From contig CM076854.1 of the NCBI GenBank assembly GCA_039519185.1, forward strand, positions 17,457,192-17,521,191: a DNA stretch of 64,000 nt, written 5' to 3'. The notes beneath the pieces are model-generated. The model had not been told where the DNA came from. It was given only the letters and a program-made list of their open reading frames with translations, and did not search any database. The first letter of the stretch is position 1, and every line of letters begins with the position of its first letter. The translations under genes were made by a program, and so were the position numbers. Shown here one piece after another: positions 42,006 through 54,602 of this stretch. Source of the DNA: Astragalus membranaceus. Lineage: Eukaryota; Streptophyta; Magnoliopsida; Fabales; Fabaceae.

Positions 42006-43418
42006 TGTTACCAAGTGGCTTCAGTCTCAAGAGGGGGGGTGAATTGAGATTTAAAAACTTTTCAGATCTTTCGAAAAACGTTTTCCCCCTTTTCAATGAC
42101 TTAGATCAATTTCTGCGCAGGTTAAGTGGAAGCGATGGAATTAGAATATAAAGCAGTAAAGCGGTATAACAGTAAAGCAGGAAAACAGTAAAGCACACAT
42201 AGATTTATCCTGGTTCGGTCACCTCCTAGTGACCTACGTCCAGTCCTCACACCCTTGTGAGATTTTCCACCAACCAAAACAACAAGGCTTACAGGTGCCT
42301 TGGAAAACCTTTACAGACTCAGGCACTCTCCTCCTAGGATACCCTACCTATGGAGAGCCCTCAAATCTAATATAACAATAACAAGAGATACCCCACCCCT
42401 GTTACAATCAGCTTCCCCAAAAAGATACCCCACTTCCTAGTACAAACAGCTACCCTAGAGAGATACCCCACTCCCTAGAACAGATCACAAACAATTAAAT
42501 AATAAACAATTGTAAAGACAGAAATACCTCTAATGAAGGCAAATATTACAACTTGAAGAATGCAACCCCAACTAACTCTTAGCAACAGGTCAGCTCAGAC
42601 GGACCAACGGTGCGTGACGAGCAAAAGTAAAAGCGTAAAGAGTTTTTCTCAAAAGTTTTCTGATTCGTGAAATGGGTTGTAATGAAAATGAACGTAATGC
42701 AGTGCCTATTTATAGGCTATGAGAAAATCAAGTTTACGTTGAAAATAGTGTAGGAATCGATTCTTAGTTGAAAGCATTTGATCTAGAAATCGATTCATTT
42801 AAGTGAGGAATCGATTTTGATTTGTTTGAAAAATAGGGATAATCGATTCTTGAGAACCATGGAGGGCTAGGAATCGATTCTGTACATAGTGAAAATTTGT
42901 ATGAATCGATTCTCAGCTTGCCTGAGACATGTAGGAATCAATTCTCAGTTAAGTGTAAAAGAGTGGGAATCGATTCTTCCTTTAAACAGGTTTGGCTCAG
43001 AAATCGATTTATGCACTGAAAATACATGAAGTGAAAATCGATTCTTCCTTTTCTGATTGGCCTAAAAATCGATTTTGATAAATGTATATGCAAGATAAAA
43101 TCGATTTTTATGTTTTAAAGATGATAGGTATGCTTACGTAAGTATGCATGCATCTTTCAAAAACTTGTGAGTGTGTGAGAGCTGACCTTCGAAAGAGCTT
43201 ACACTTTTTCCTAAGACACACCTAAACCCTAAGGACTACCCTTATATTTAAGGACTACCCTTAAACTTGAATCTTCAATTCTTGAGTTTGTTTGTCTTGG
43301 AATGACTTTGATGTTTAGTCACTTTTATCAACTTTTGGCCATCAACTTTGCCTTTGTCTTTTTCATCATCAAAACTTATCCTGCAATATTAGTTTACCTG
43401 CAATACAAGGTAACCACA
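42006..43418 (-). repeat. 5' LTR of copia element F (1413 bp)
   Basis: It starts TGTGGTTACCTTG at 43418 and ends at 42006. It is the partner of the 3' LTR. TATA box at 42707-42714. AATCGATT array at 42755-43106, in which the outermost core is intact (AATCGATT) where the 3' LTR has AATTGATT. Confidence 0.9.
42755..43106 (-). promoter_or_regulatory. Phased AATCGATT array in the F 5' LTR
   Basis: Same array as in the 3' LTR, with small changes (one AATCAATT near 42940). It lies upstream of the TATA palindrome. Confidence 0.7.
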
Positions 43419-43423
43419 GTGCT

Positions 43424-43857
43424 GGTGCTGTCTTGGGGGCTTGATTCCAGGTATTGAGATCGTTCCTGTATGAAGGCTGGTCGCGTGCAGAGCTCCATCG
43501 GGGTGTACCTGCGATGGCACTCCAACGCCCAAGTCAGTGGGGTGATCTTTAGTAAAATAGTATTGGTCAAAAACGTACCTTTCATGTGATGTCAGGGACT
43601 CTTTATATAGTACTTGGGGCGCTGTAGGTGACCGTTGGATCCTGCGAGAATTCCTCTCCGCCGTAGATCTTCCCATCGTGGGCATAAGGTGGCGCCTGGT
43701 CGCTATTGGGCCGCTCGCACAGGCCCAACATTCTTAACGGGTCGTGACCCGATCCAAAACGTCGTGTAACGCTGGTTGCTTACTGGGCCTCTCACCCCAG
43801 TCCAATATTCTTCATGGGCTGCGGCCCAATCTAGAACAACTGGGAAAGCCCACAACA
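43424..43857 (-). repeat. LTR of element E, outer part
   Basis: Continuation of the E LTR on the other side of copia F. It has a TATA box (CTATATAAAG, 43601-43610) and a likely start TGTTGTGGGC at 43857. The full LTR would be about 490 bp. The minus frame 43389-43685 is not a protein. Confidence 0.5.
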
Positions 43858-44405
43858 TGCAAGCAAGAAAACTGAGATTTTGTCAACATTGAGCTTCAAG
43901 CTCCATCCATGGCAATTCGAGTTAGGAGCAGAATGGAAGGCTGGGATTAGGTTCAACGGAAAGAGCTCAAAAAATGGAAGGGAAAGGAGAAGAGAATACT
44001 TACATGCAATGAAGGTTTTGGCTGATCCTCCTTCTTCCTCCTTCTTCTCTCCCTCTCGGCCTTCTCCCTCTCTCTCGACCTCACCTCTCTTTCTTTTCTT
44101 TGTTTTTAAAATTCTGAGTGTCACTAATGTGTTAGAGTGAGAAATCAGATGTATATGAAAGGCTGAGTTGTTTTAAAAGGGGAGGAAATGACCAAAGTTT
44201 CCTTAGTTTAAAACTTGCACTTAAACTCCTTGTTTAAGCCATTAATCCATAGTTTAGATACGAATATCTTTTAATCCTATGGTTATCCCTTAATGTTGCT
44301 TTCTCGACTATGCCATATCCGAGTCACGACTTATTATTTCACTCAAATAATTAAATCGTTCATAATTTCCATAAACCGAGTCTTTAAAAATTTAGGGATG
44401 TTACA
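43858..44405 (-). repeat. Chromovirus-like LTR fragment S4
   Basis: It starts TGTAACATCCCTAAATTTTT at 44405 (minus strand), the same style as S2 and element I. It is cut at about 43857 by element E. Pyrimidine-rich tract near 44024-44100. Confidence 0.55.
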
Positions 44406-45540
44406 AATGCCTTTTTAAAAAAAAGTAGTACGTATTTTTCTAAACACAATTGGTTTACAAAGGAAAGCCTTTAAAAAAAGTAGTATTTTCTCTTGAATCT
44501 CTTGACTTCAGAATAGTTTGAAGCTTTTGAATATATCATACTTATAGTGGATCAAGTACTGTTTCTAATATATATGAGTTTCTTGTTTGTTTTCTTTTTT
44601 GCTTCTTTTGGTGCGCACTTGATTCTGTATAAAGTGCACATGTTATAAATAAATTGTTCTCTATTGATATTTGATATCTTTAAAATAAATTAAGGGTCAT
44701 TATTTCTAGATCCACTTGATTCCAACAAGCCTCTTTGCGGTCCTTTGCCTGAATTAAAAATGGTTTTCCCAGATAAGTATCGTATAACTACCACGAATTA
44801 TTTATTAATAAAGTATTTTTATAATAATAATATTTTTGATATTTTGAATTATCATAAAAAAGGATTTTAAAAATTATTTTAATATTGTTTACCTAACATG
44901 ACTTAGTTTTGTTTATTTTGTAAATCCCACCTACTTCTATTTGACAAGTGCTCAAGAGTAAAAAGTTAAAGGGCCCAAATCAAATAGATACAAGGGCCCA
45001 AATCAACTAGGGTTTCTAGCAATCTACAATATATATGTATAGATTATAGTGTGAGGCAGTCATAAGCATCTGGTAGAAACGTGAGGCAAAACCTCAACCA
45101 TATTCCTATGCTTCAAGGATCGATGTGAGTCGAGCCAAAATTTCATCCCATAGGCCTGCATATAACTATCGGAGGTTTGTTTCAAATTATCCCAAGTCAT
45201 TTTTGACTTAATAATACTCATTCACATGTAAATCTAGATCTACATTTTCCCTGTCTCTTTTTCTTAATATTTTCTTTTGTAATATATTATAGTGTTTGGC
45301 GGTCATAAGCATCTAGTAGAAACGCGAGGCTAAACCTCAACCATATTCCTATGCTTCAAGGATTGATGTGAGTCGAGCCAAAATTTCATTTCAGAGACCA
45401 CCTGCATATAACTATCCGAGGTCTGTTTCAAATTATCCCAAATCTTTTTTGACTTAATAATACTCATTCACATGCAGATCTAGATCTACTTTTTTCCCGT
45501 CTCTTTTCCATAATATTCTCTTTTGTAATATTTGATTTTG
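44406..45540. other. AT-rich DNA with a 250-bp tandem duplication
   Basis: No gene. Two direct copies, 45043-45285 and 45288-45530, share GTCATAAGCATCT, AACCTCAACCATATTCCTAT and GTGAGTCGAGCC blocks. It could be the intron or upstream part of the gene fragment that follows. Confidence 0.5.
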
Positions 45541-45724
45541 ATCTGTCACTAACATTAATTTTTAAGATTGATGCCCAAAAAATCTAGGACAAGCATTCAG
45601 TGGAGCAAGGGAGACTTATCGGTATCATCAGATAGATTCTCAATCAGATCTTAAGGTACTAGTTAGAAATTAAAGATTTTAGCTGGAAATTTTTTAATAA
45701 TTTCATTTAATACATTTACTTACA

Positions 45725-45729
45725 GACAT

Positions 45730-45797
<68 letters not shown>

Positions 45798-45800
45798 ATT
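45725..45800. repeat. (TA)n(TG)n microsatellite
   Basis: About 25 TA units followed by nine TG units. Confidence 0.9.
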
Positions 45801-46291
45801 GATTTATTAGAAAACAAATAATTAAGGCATTTAATTTATAGACTTTCAAATGATTAATTTATTTTCTAACTAATAGATTCTCTTTAAGGTAAATACTGAT
45901 AATAGGTATTGACGATTATTAAATACGAAAATAATTAATTTTTTTACTTTATTGTATAGTTAATACATTTCTAATTAAAATATTTTGTTTTAGTTAAATA
46001 CATATATTATTACTTAAAATAATTTATTCAAAATGACATTCAAACCTAATGAATTTCTCTCCAACTCAACCTGCATTTTCGTTCTAGTCTTTTTCATAGG
46101 TATAAAATTCTTTTAATGTAACAAAATAGAACTTTTTTTTCTTTTTCAATATAAATAAAAGAAAAGTTATAATTTATTATGCATATATAGTACAATTAAC
46201 TTACTTTATCTTTTTATATTTATCTATATTCTAAAGCCTTAATTTGGTCAAAATACTTACTTTGAATTCCAAAATTAATATATTTGTATTC

Positions 46292-46296
<5 letters not shown>

Positions 46297-46358
<62 letters not shown>
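46297..46358. repeat. (TA)n microsatellite
   Basis: About 30 TA units. Confidence 0.9.
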
Positions 46359-46362
<4 letters not shown>

Positions 46363-47054
46363 CATTTATTTGATCAAAACTACTTACTCTATATTCCAAA
46401 GTTTACAAAATTAAAAAATCTAACCCAAAACCTATGTTTCACGTTTTGTGTTCTTTCCTCAAATAAAAAATCTCATTTGTCCAAAATTTTGAAGCTCATT
46501 TGTCCAAAACCTACTTACTTTAACCCTTTCTTTATCCCTCTTTGACATATATGATTGAAAATATATACTTGTATGATTGAGATGATTTTTACTATGCCGA
46601 AGAATATTATATCCAATGTCTATTCAATTATATGATTGCTATATGTGTTGTGTAGCTTAAGTTAGTCACCTTTTGTTTTTTAACTTTCTTTACCCTTTTC
46701 TTTCTTGTAGACCCGTACGTGTAGATATATGGAGGCGACAAAATCCAATTCTTGGATCATTGTTATGTGTCTTGTTAAATGGAAATCATTGGTGTTGTTT
46801 ATTTGTTATCCATCTCGATTATGGTCGAATATATTTTTCATCCTGACAATGATTGACATAACTATCCAAACGACTGTGATTTCATTGATTAAATATGATT
46901 GAAGCGGCAAGTTAACATGTGTCATATTCGATGTGTCATATTCGAGGAAGGTAAATACTAATCAATAAACTTAAATTTGAAATTGATATGTATGCTACTT
47001 TAGATTAACTATGATTACATATTGAGTTTATTTATCTGAATTTTAGCATAAATT

Positions 47055-47470
47055 GTTATTGAATATGCATGTAAGCAGCTACGAGATGGAATATGGGCTA
47101 TAGGCGATGCATCATTGGGAATTATGCAACCTGCTACTTCAATCTCGAGAAGCCAAAGAAGGCCTTCAGGATGTGTGATTCCGGAAATGCCAAATGGTTA
47201 TTCAACGGTCCACACTAGCTATATGATATGATGTACATTCTTTATTATATTATAATCACTAAGTTTTTTGTTCTTTTCCTTAGGGGGTTAAAGTAAGCCA
47301 AAATTAATACAAGTGATTTGGTTGTTGTTCTTGACAGCTTGCATGGATTGAACGCGTGGAAGTGGATGATAGAGCGCCGCCGAATATGTATAGACCGCCA
47401 GTTATTCTGGGTCTTGCCTTTGGAGCTAAACACCTTGCAAGTTAAATAGAAGACAAGGTACGAGCAGGGG
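47055..47470 (+). pseudogene. HD-ZIP IV START-domain gene fragment
   Basis: Two exon-like pieces with an intron between them. Exon one (about 47060-47206) gives KQLRDGIWAIGDASLG and then RRPSGCVIPEMPNGYS. Exon two (about 47339-47460) gives LAWIERVEVDDRAPPNMYRP and GLAFGAKHLAS, followed by an in-frame TAA. This is the second half of the START domain of class IV homeodomain-leucine-zipper proteins (GL2/ANL2/PDF2 family), transcription factors of epidermal identity. The intron after PNGYS sits where I recall one in these genes, so this is a genomic, not a processed, fragment. Weak traces may lie upstream (RLWSNIFF near 46820; RYHQ near 45620). No intact copy is present. Confidence 0.65.
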
Positions 47471-50460
47471 ACTGTGCTAGCATTTACATATTCCTTTTTC
47501 ATGTATCTGTTAGTAAGAAAAAAAAGCTTAGTAAGAATAAAAAGTTATATATGTACATACATGTATAGCCCTCCATCAACATTGATCAAAATCACGTTCT
47601 AGATTAACATATCCCTTCTAGCAATGAACAAATTAGCCACTTTTTCAATGATTTAAAACATTAGTCCAAAAAAAGAGAACTTTGTGTTTAATTTATGCAA
47701 CAATCTTTAATAATACACTTCAACATTTCTTAGGTTGTATTTACACATGCCACTCTCTAAACCATGGTTTGCAACATAGGCCTTTAAAATAGTTTAAAAC
47801 ATACCTTTTTTGTCCAACACTAAGGGATTGTTTTTCCTACACCTTTCAACTATTTAAATTTCAATTTTTGCTCTTAATGACTATATATATTTTGACTACC
47901 TATTTTCCTTTTCGTAAATGAGAACAATAGAATAAATATATGTTGCTTTGAACCTATTCCATTTCAACATTTCCTTTGACACTCTTCACTCTCCCTCAAT
48001 TTGCACAAGTTTCTCACCTTCCGACAAGCTCTATGAGAAACAAGCTCTCTTTCACTTGTGTTTCTTTTTCTAACAAGAGCATGAGCTATGAGCCATTTAA
48101 TATCTGAAATTTCCTCTCTCAGGTTGGGTAATTTACAACCAAAATCATCCATTTAATTAACTCTCTTTTAAATCTTCTCCATAAATATTCAAATCATCAA
48201 AGACAAGATTTTAGCGTCTTCTCTATAATGATGGACATCCCATTGTTTCTCATATAATTGTATTCAGAATTATATCTTGTCTTGTATAATCATCATCCAG
48301 CTTAGTACTCTCAACACACCTCTTTTTTTACGGCAAAATATATTTATATAATGTGTTTTGAGGAACCCTTCTCACTCAAAAGTTAGCATCTCTTACTCCC
48401 TGTCATTTTACGATAGCTCTGATATCTTAGAAATGTGAAATTAATGGTAGTATCTTCGGTAATTTCAACCTCTAACCTATCATTATGCATCCTTGATTAA
48501 ATTAACAATTCATATATTCTATTTCACTCTGATGTGATGGAAGTTATTTGTTTTTGAGGCTTCTTCCATATTTCAAATCTTTCATTCATATTTCTCAACT
48601 CTCCGTCTAAAACTATATATCATCTGCAAGACAAGAAAATGCAAGTTACACCACACCTTCTCTTGGATACATCCAAGTAGAAAGTTCGGTTAAGAGAATA
48701 CTTGAATAGTTACGGTCTCAAATACAAGTCAGAGATTGATGCATCTATGGTTATCCTTATTACCATAAACAAAAATGATGACATCAGAGAATATTTTATG
48801 CAAGCACTGTCATAACTATATGCATTTATAATTATTCTAGTTATCATAATAAACACATAAAAAAATACATAACTAATCTACAATACAATAACTAGATACA
48901 GTAATTCTAACAATCTATGATTTCTTTGTGTTTAACTATGATAATATAGTGACTTTATTTTCTTGATTTAACAAAACCTTATTTTTGAATATGCAGGTAT
49001 TGGCCAAACACGAGTCAAAATAGGAGTGTTTATATAAGAATTTATAGCTCTTTACACTATAAATATCTGTCCAGGGATTAAAAAGTTTGTTGTAACCTTA
49101 TCTTGGTGGTAGTGGATGTTGTCTATCCGTTGGTTGTGTGTGAGAGGTTACCTACTCCATTGAAATGGATAGGCTAGGCTAGTACCATAGTTTGATCACT
49201 TGTGATGGAGTAACATAGGGGTAGACTTTACTTGCCTTCTAAGCCGAACTCAAAATCACGACCTCTTTCTCCTGACACAAGAGTAGGTCAAAGACGTGAA
49301 CTGGTTGGTCTCGGTTTTGGTTGAAAAGAAGCATTGTATATAAATTTATAGCGTTTTCTAGGATACCTTATTCATTTTTAAAGGAGTAAAAGTTGTACTT
49401 GTCAATTTTTCTTTACTTTTCTTACTATTGAAAGCATATCACTTTCTATACCAGAAATTAGATCCTAAAATACAATGGTGCGGCTTCGTAGTCTTAGTTA
49501 TTACGATTGCAGACTACAATGACTTTAATTTTGAGGCTTAGCGACTCACATATGATGCTCCAACTTAGATAAATAATAATTTCAAATAAAATAAAAACAT
49601 TTCTGCCAATCATTGTTGGTCTTTTGTTTCCTGACCTTGTTTTTTACACCTACATGTAAACGATGACACTCTTTATTTAGTCTAAAAGAAAGCTTTAACT
49701 ATGTATCTGAATATAAGGAAGTTAAATCCTCATATATTAGACTTAGCTATGATTCCAGCACGTACAATATACATTAGCTTGAGCCCAATGATAACTCTTT
49801 TGCATAGATAGGGACATTAGTTCACCATATTTGGTTAGGTAATTAATGCCTTTCTTCCTTGTCCAAGTAACCAATAGTCTTTAGCTTATTTTGTCATATC
49901 AATAATTTTTTGATGAAACATTGCATTAAGGGAGTACAAAGGGAAGAGGGGTACTCCAGTCCATCACAAATAGTCAATTTTACAATAAAACATCAATTTA
50001 GATATACACACCAAGCATAAAATAAGAATAAATTGTGCCCTCCCCTTCTAGCAACGAACCTCTGCTTATGTTTATTCTCTTCACAAGAGCATGAGCCCAT
50101 AGCGATTTAATATCCGAACTTTCCTCTCCTATGTTTGGTAATTTACCACCAAAACCACCCATATAATTAACACTCTTTTCCAATGCTACTATGGAATTTC
50201 TCCACAAATATCCAAATCATCAATGACAAGAATTTAGTGTCTTTTCTATAATGATAGATACCCCCATCATTTCTCGTATAATTGTATTCACATATATCTT
50301 GTCTTTTACAATCAGTCATCCATCTTAGTATTCTCATCACATCTCTACAACACTAGTTTGCTATGTAGTAAAATTACAATTTAGGTTTGAGGAGTTTTCT
50401 TCCCTCTCACATGTCGCAGTACTAAGCACTCTCTCTCTCCCCCCTCTCTCCCTCTCTATC
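47471..50460. other. AT-rich DNA with a diverged direct repeat
   Basis: No recognised gene. The blocks 47955-48320 and 50040-50345 are similar in order (AAGAGCATGAGC, TTTAATATC, TAATTTACAACC/CACC, ATCTTGTCTT), a diverged direct repeat of about 300 bp. Minus frames in both copies share the pattern LPN-EE-SDIK, but neither is long. I see nothing else. Confidence 0.4.
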
Positions 50461-52184
50461 AAACTTGCGTTTTCTTTTTAATTGTTTTTCCCTAAAGAGA
50501 CAATCTCAACCCATCCTCCTTGTGACCCTTATTCCTCTAATTGGGATGACTTCTATAAACCCCAAAAAGTGTATAGGCAAGAGGAGGAAAAATTTTCTAG
50601 CTAGGTGGGGGAAATTTTTTGATACAATGACGAAACCAATCTCAAGTCTCATTGCTTTATTATCTGAAGAGGCTCAAGAAACCCCTTCACAAACTAAGCC
50701 TACCCAAAATGAAGAAGTTGAGCAATACAGAAAGTATTCCTACGAGAGATGAATGTGTCTCTATGGAATATAATCTAGAGGAAGAAGTTATCAAGAAACA
50801 TGAAAAGACTCCTACTGAAGGGAGTCAAATCAAAATAGTGGCTCCTACTGAAGGGAATCAAATTGAGACAACAGATTCCACTGATGAGAGCGGTTGGGAG
50901 AAGAATGAGAAAGATTTGGAGAAATAGGAGAAATCCCCAATTTTTGGGCAAATTGTTTTAACCATTGGTGATGATGTGATTGAGGTTCATAAGGGAAGGG
51001 TAACTTTAAGGAGTGGTAAAGAAGAGGATGTTAAATTCCAATGAGAATTTCTCTTCTTTAACTTCTCTTTAGTTTTATGATGTGGTTGAAACTAATATTT
51101 TTAGTGATTTAAAGATGCAGGACCTTTTGAAAAAAATTCTTATTTTGCAGGATCATAGCATAGTGGTGGATGAAGATAAAATAAAAATTTCACCATCCTT
51201 TGAAGTTCATCCACCATTTAGAAAAAAAAGAACAATGTGAACCACATCGTTAGAAATCTAAGAAGGTGCACAACGTTAGATGTTAAATTTGCTCTCGGAG
51301 AGACCCCTGATTAAGCACCATGCATCGTCAGGCTCATGACGTTAAACAAGCGCTTCCGAGGAGGAAACCTGAGTTTTACTTTCAGTTATTTTTATTTTGT
51401 TTTTGTTTTGCTTTGTTTGTAGGAATAAGATCAGACTGCAAGCTCTCTCAAGGAAGTCACTCTTACTCTCTCTCATTTTTTTGTTTTTGTTCCTATTTAG
51501 TTATTTTGCATTGAGGACCATACTTCATGCTAGTGTGGGGGAAGATATTATATATATCTTGTCACTTTATTTATATTAATGAACATACCCACTATATACA
51601 CTATATATGTTGATAGCATTTTTCCTGGCTTGCTTTGAACAAATTATGCTTAAAGTTAAAAAAAAATAGAGATTTTTCCTTTAAGGGATCCCATAATTAA
51701 TTTACTTGACAGACTTGTGCATAATTGTAACTGTGAGGATGTCCTTAGGAAGCTGATAATTAGCATTTGTGTCTGTTGAGTACTTTTTGTGAACTAGCTT
51801 CTAAAAGTGAGATCTTAGCCTTCATAAGGGGATTGATTTTAAATCATAAATACTTACCCCTTTCTCTTTGTGTGAGTGTGTTTCTCAATTTCCCAATTTG
51901 CTACATTTTGACCAATTCAAGGCGAAAATTGATTTGCATCATGTAAAAAGATTTGGGGAATTTAGGTATTTTTCTATCCTCAGAGTTGTTTGTTGAAAAT
52001 TATCTATTAGTTGCCCGCTTTAAGCCTATTTGTTATACATTTCTTTGGTACCCTAATATAATATTTGTTTTTTTTTTGTAACCATTTGAAATTAAACGTG
52101 GAGCAACTATTGAAAACTACAATTTTGTTCTATATTTTAATTGTCTATCTTTTCAGGACAAAAAAACAAAATAGGAGTGGCTCA
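50461..52184 (+). mobile_element. Athila-type remnant J, internal part
   Basis: About 50950-51044 reads VIEVHKGRVTLRSGKEEDVK, like the end of the Athila protease region. Pol is missing. At about 51327-51372 the tract ATGACGTTAAACAAGCGCTT and GAGGAAACC resemble the conserved block after Athila pol, followed by a GCATTGAGGACCATACTTCA-type motif (51508-51527) and GTGTGGGGGAAG (51534-51545). Frames at 50465-50927 (many E, K and T) are not recognised. The left limit is uncertain. Confidence 0.5.
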
Positions 52185-53399
52185 TGTTGTTACAAGTACC
52201 TTTTCCTCCTAAGAAAAATATAGAAAAATGTTATATGAAAAAATATAAAAAAAATGAAAAATTGAAGAAAAAAAAAGGCAAAAGGAGGAAAAAGGCAAAT
52301 TAAAAAAAGAGTCTACTCAAGAGAAAAGACAAATCAAAAAGAGCCGCCTCAATAGAAGAAGAATGAAGAATCCAGCCCCACGATGGAGAGAAAGAAAGAA
52401 TCCAGCTCATAATTCATTCTCAATTGAGAGCATGGAAACCTAAAATTGGTGTATAAAAAGAGAGCTGAAGCAAATTAAAGAGGAGGAGCCGTAATTGACA
52501 CATAAGAGCCACACATGAGATAAAGACACCGTACATACACAACACTAAAGGCTGAACGTATGCAGCGGAGAGTGAAGATTTGGATCTGTTCTTGACACCG
52601 AGCTTTGGAGCAGAAAAATGAGATTTAAGACTTAGACCAGGATTCTCTATTTTCCGAGTTATTCTTATCTCTGTAATTCATGAACCGTATTTTTATTTTA
52701 TTGTTTTTGATGACTTTGGATACCTAAATCCTCTTCTAGGGTGTTAGGTGAATCTTGCATGGTTAGAGACTTTTTTATGTTCTAATTTCTGGTTTGAATT
52801 ACTATTTTATTTCAATTAATATTGTTTTATTGGTTTAATCACATACTTAGGATTGATCACCCTTTGCATGTTCATAATCAATTAGTTGATCAGCGACCGC
52901 ACTGCAATTAGTTGGTAGACCTATAGGATAATTGGGGCTATAATTAATGCATGACCAAACCTTAATTTAGTCTTGCAATCATTCAACCTTTTTGTTCTTT
53001 ATGCTTTTCTTGAATTAAAATTCTTGCATGATCAAACAAGAGTTAATTTAAGAAAAAAAAATATTAATCGCAAATAACCAAACGGATTAATAGCTTTAGT
53101 AAAGGGATTGGTAATTAAATAAAATAAAGGAATTCAGGTAGAATTATACATAGGGGAATCGAAGCTTGCAAGTGAAACAGTGACCCTAGACTTCTCTCCA
53201 TTAATTATATCTTGTATTAATTCTTGCTATTTATTTCTTTTTATTTTAGTTTCTATAACCATTAAATTATTTGTTCGTGTAAACAATAAACAAATTTGAC
53301 TAGTTTGGTACTTGCTAATTAATCCATGTGTATACGATAATCTTTTATACTACTTCTGCTAAAGAGTACACTTGCTCTTAGTGTGTTTTTAACGCAACA
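52185..53399 (+). repeat. Probable 3' LTR of remnant J (about 1215 bp)
   Basis: Proposed ends TGTTGTTAC and ACGCAACA. The right end is better supported, because the duplicated segment (copy 2) resumes at about 53400. A GAGTACACTTGCTC tract just before the end is typical of Athila-like LTRs. The left end is a guess. Confidence 0.4.
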
Positions 53400-54120
53400 A
53401 TACCGCAAACAATAGACTAAATGTAGTTGGTCCTCTATACGCTATCTTATAGAGGACTTTATCTTTTGCTCTACCAATACAATCCAAAAGGTTTAGTGTT
53501 GGGAACATAGTGTGGGAACCTTCTGTATCAACAGATCTTGTGAACTAGACTCCACTAGATCCTGATATCTTCCCATCTCAACCATTGGATATCAAGGGCT
53601 ATTGGTCAGGATCAACCGATATGCTTCACGGTAACAAGACCAGCTATTTTGTATAGTTTATGGTCTAGTTTTTAGGATATGATGTATTTATGAACTGAAT
53701 TGCTAAGAAAAACAATATTACTAAATTGATTTATACACTTTATGGTCTAGTTTTTAGGATATGATGTATTTACGAAGTGAATTGTATCGAAAAACAATAT
53801 TAATAAATTGATTTATGCACGGTATGTGTAGGCATATTAATTCCTCTACTAGTACTTGGAGTACCTTCTAATGGTTCAGAGTGACTTTACTAGCTAAATT
53901 GGTCTCTGTATTTAAAATTACTTGTTTTTTCGTGATCAAATGTATTTTCCCTATATCGACACTTACCTATGTTTTCTTTGGTTTACAAGCTCATGATGTC
54001 CAAATTGCAATTATGTGACTCAGACTATATAACTTAAAGTTTTGCTTATCAAAAAAATATAACTTAAATTTTAATATTTTTAATTAATTTAGTATCATTG
54101 TTATGCATCTTTTGGAGATA
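53400..54120. other. Unidentified duplicated segment, copy 2 (empty site for S1)
   Basis: Matches 5630-5984 joined to 8465-8740. At about 53830-53845 it reads across the S1 insertion point without the LTR. It contains an internal tandem duplication of about 95 bp (53652-53740 and 53741-53828). Confidence 0.6.
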
Positions 54121-54602
54121 GAACTTAAATTTATATTTTTATTTATTAATTTGTTTGTAATTTCTTCTTTCAGGAAATATGGGTCAAAAATGACGAGATC
54201 TAATCTTGATCTAGAAGTGTAGGATCTTGAAAATTGGTAAATCAACAATTTCTCACAACAAATTCAAGAAAAAATATGAAGAACATTCAACAAACACAAA
54301 AGAAAAAGACAACTTATATGAGAAGGAAGAAAGATCAAATATGGAGAAGACTTGGAATGCAATGGAGATTGAAGATCACCACACCTTTCTTGAAAATGTG
54401 ATAAGATCACACTATCCTTAGGCTTTCCTAGCCTCAAGAAAATGAGCTTTAGGTCCCCATCGCAAGAACCAAGAAAAATTTGTTGATGAACCGCACCGCA
54501 CTAGCAATGGAGTCTAGCCTCTCACCTCTCGTAGGTCTCACGGCTCTCTGTCAACAATTGTTCAAGTGTAAAATGATTTTGTTCATCTCAAAATTCTAGT
54601 GA
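54121..54602. other. Unassigned AT-rich DNA
   Basis: Only a 64-codon lysine/glutamate-rich plus frame at 54227-54421, with no known domain. Confidence 0.3.

Larger units (their letters stand above)
37693..43418 (-). mobile_element. Ty1/copia element F, SIRE-like (5726 bp)
   Basis: Both LTRs are present (42006-43418 and 37693-39092), with a tRNA-iMet primer site, a polypurine tract and a perfect 5-bp duplication GTGCT (37688-37692 and 43419-43423). The internal region is short: gag and protease are absent, and coding begins at the pre-integrase zinc domain. Frameshifts break integrase, but RT-RNase H is one open frame. The LTRs are very similar but carry scattered differences and small indels. 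The SIRE assignment rests on the RT sequence and the long LTR. It is inserted in the LTR of element E. Confidence 0.9.
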
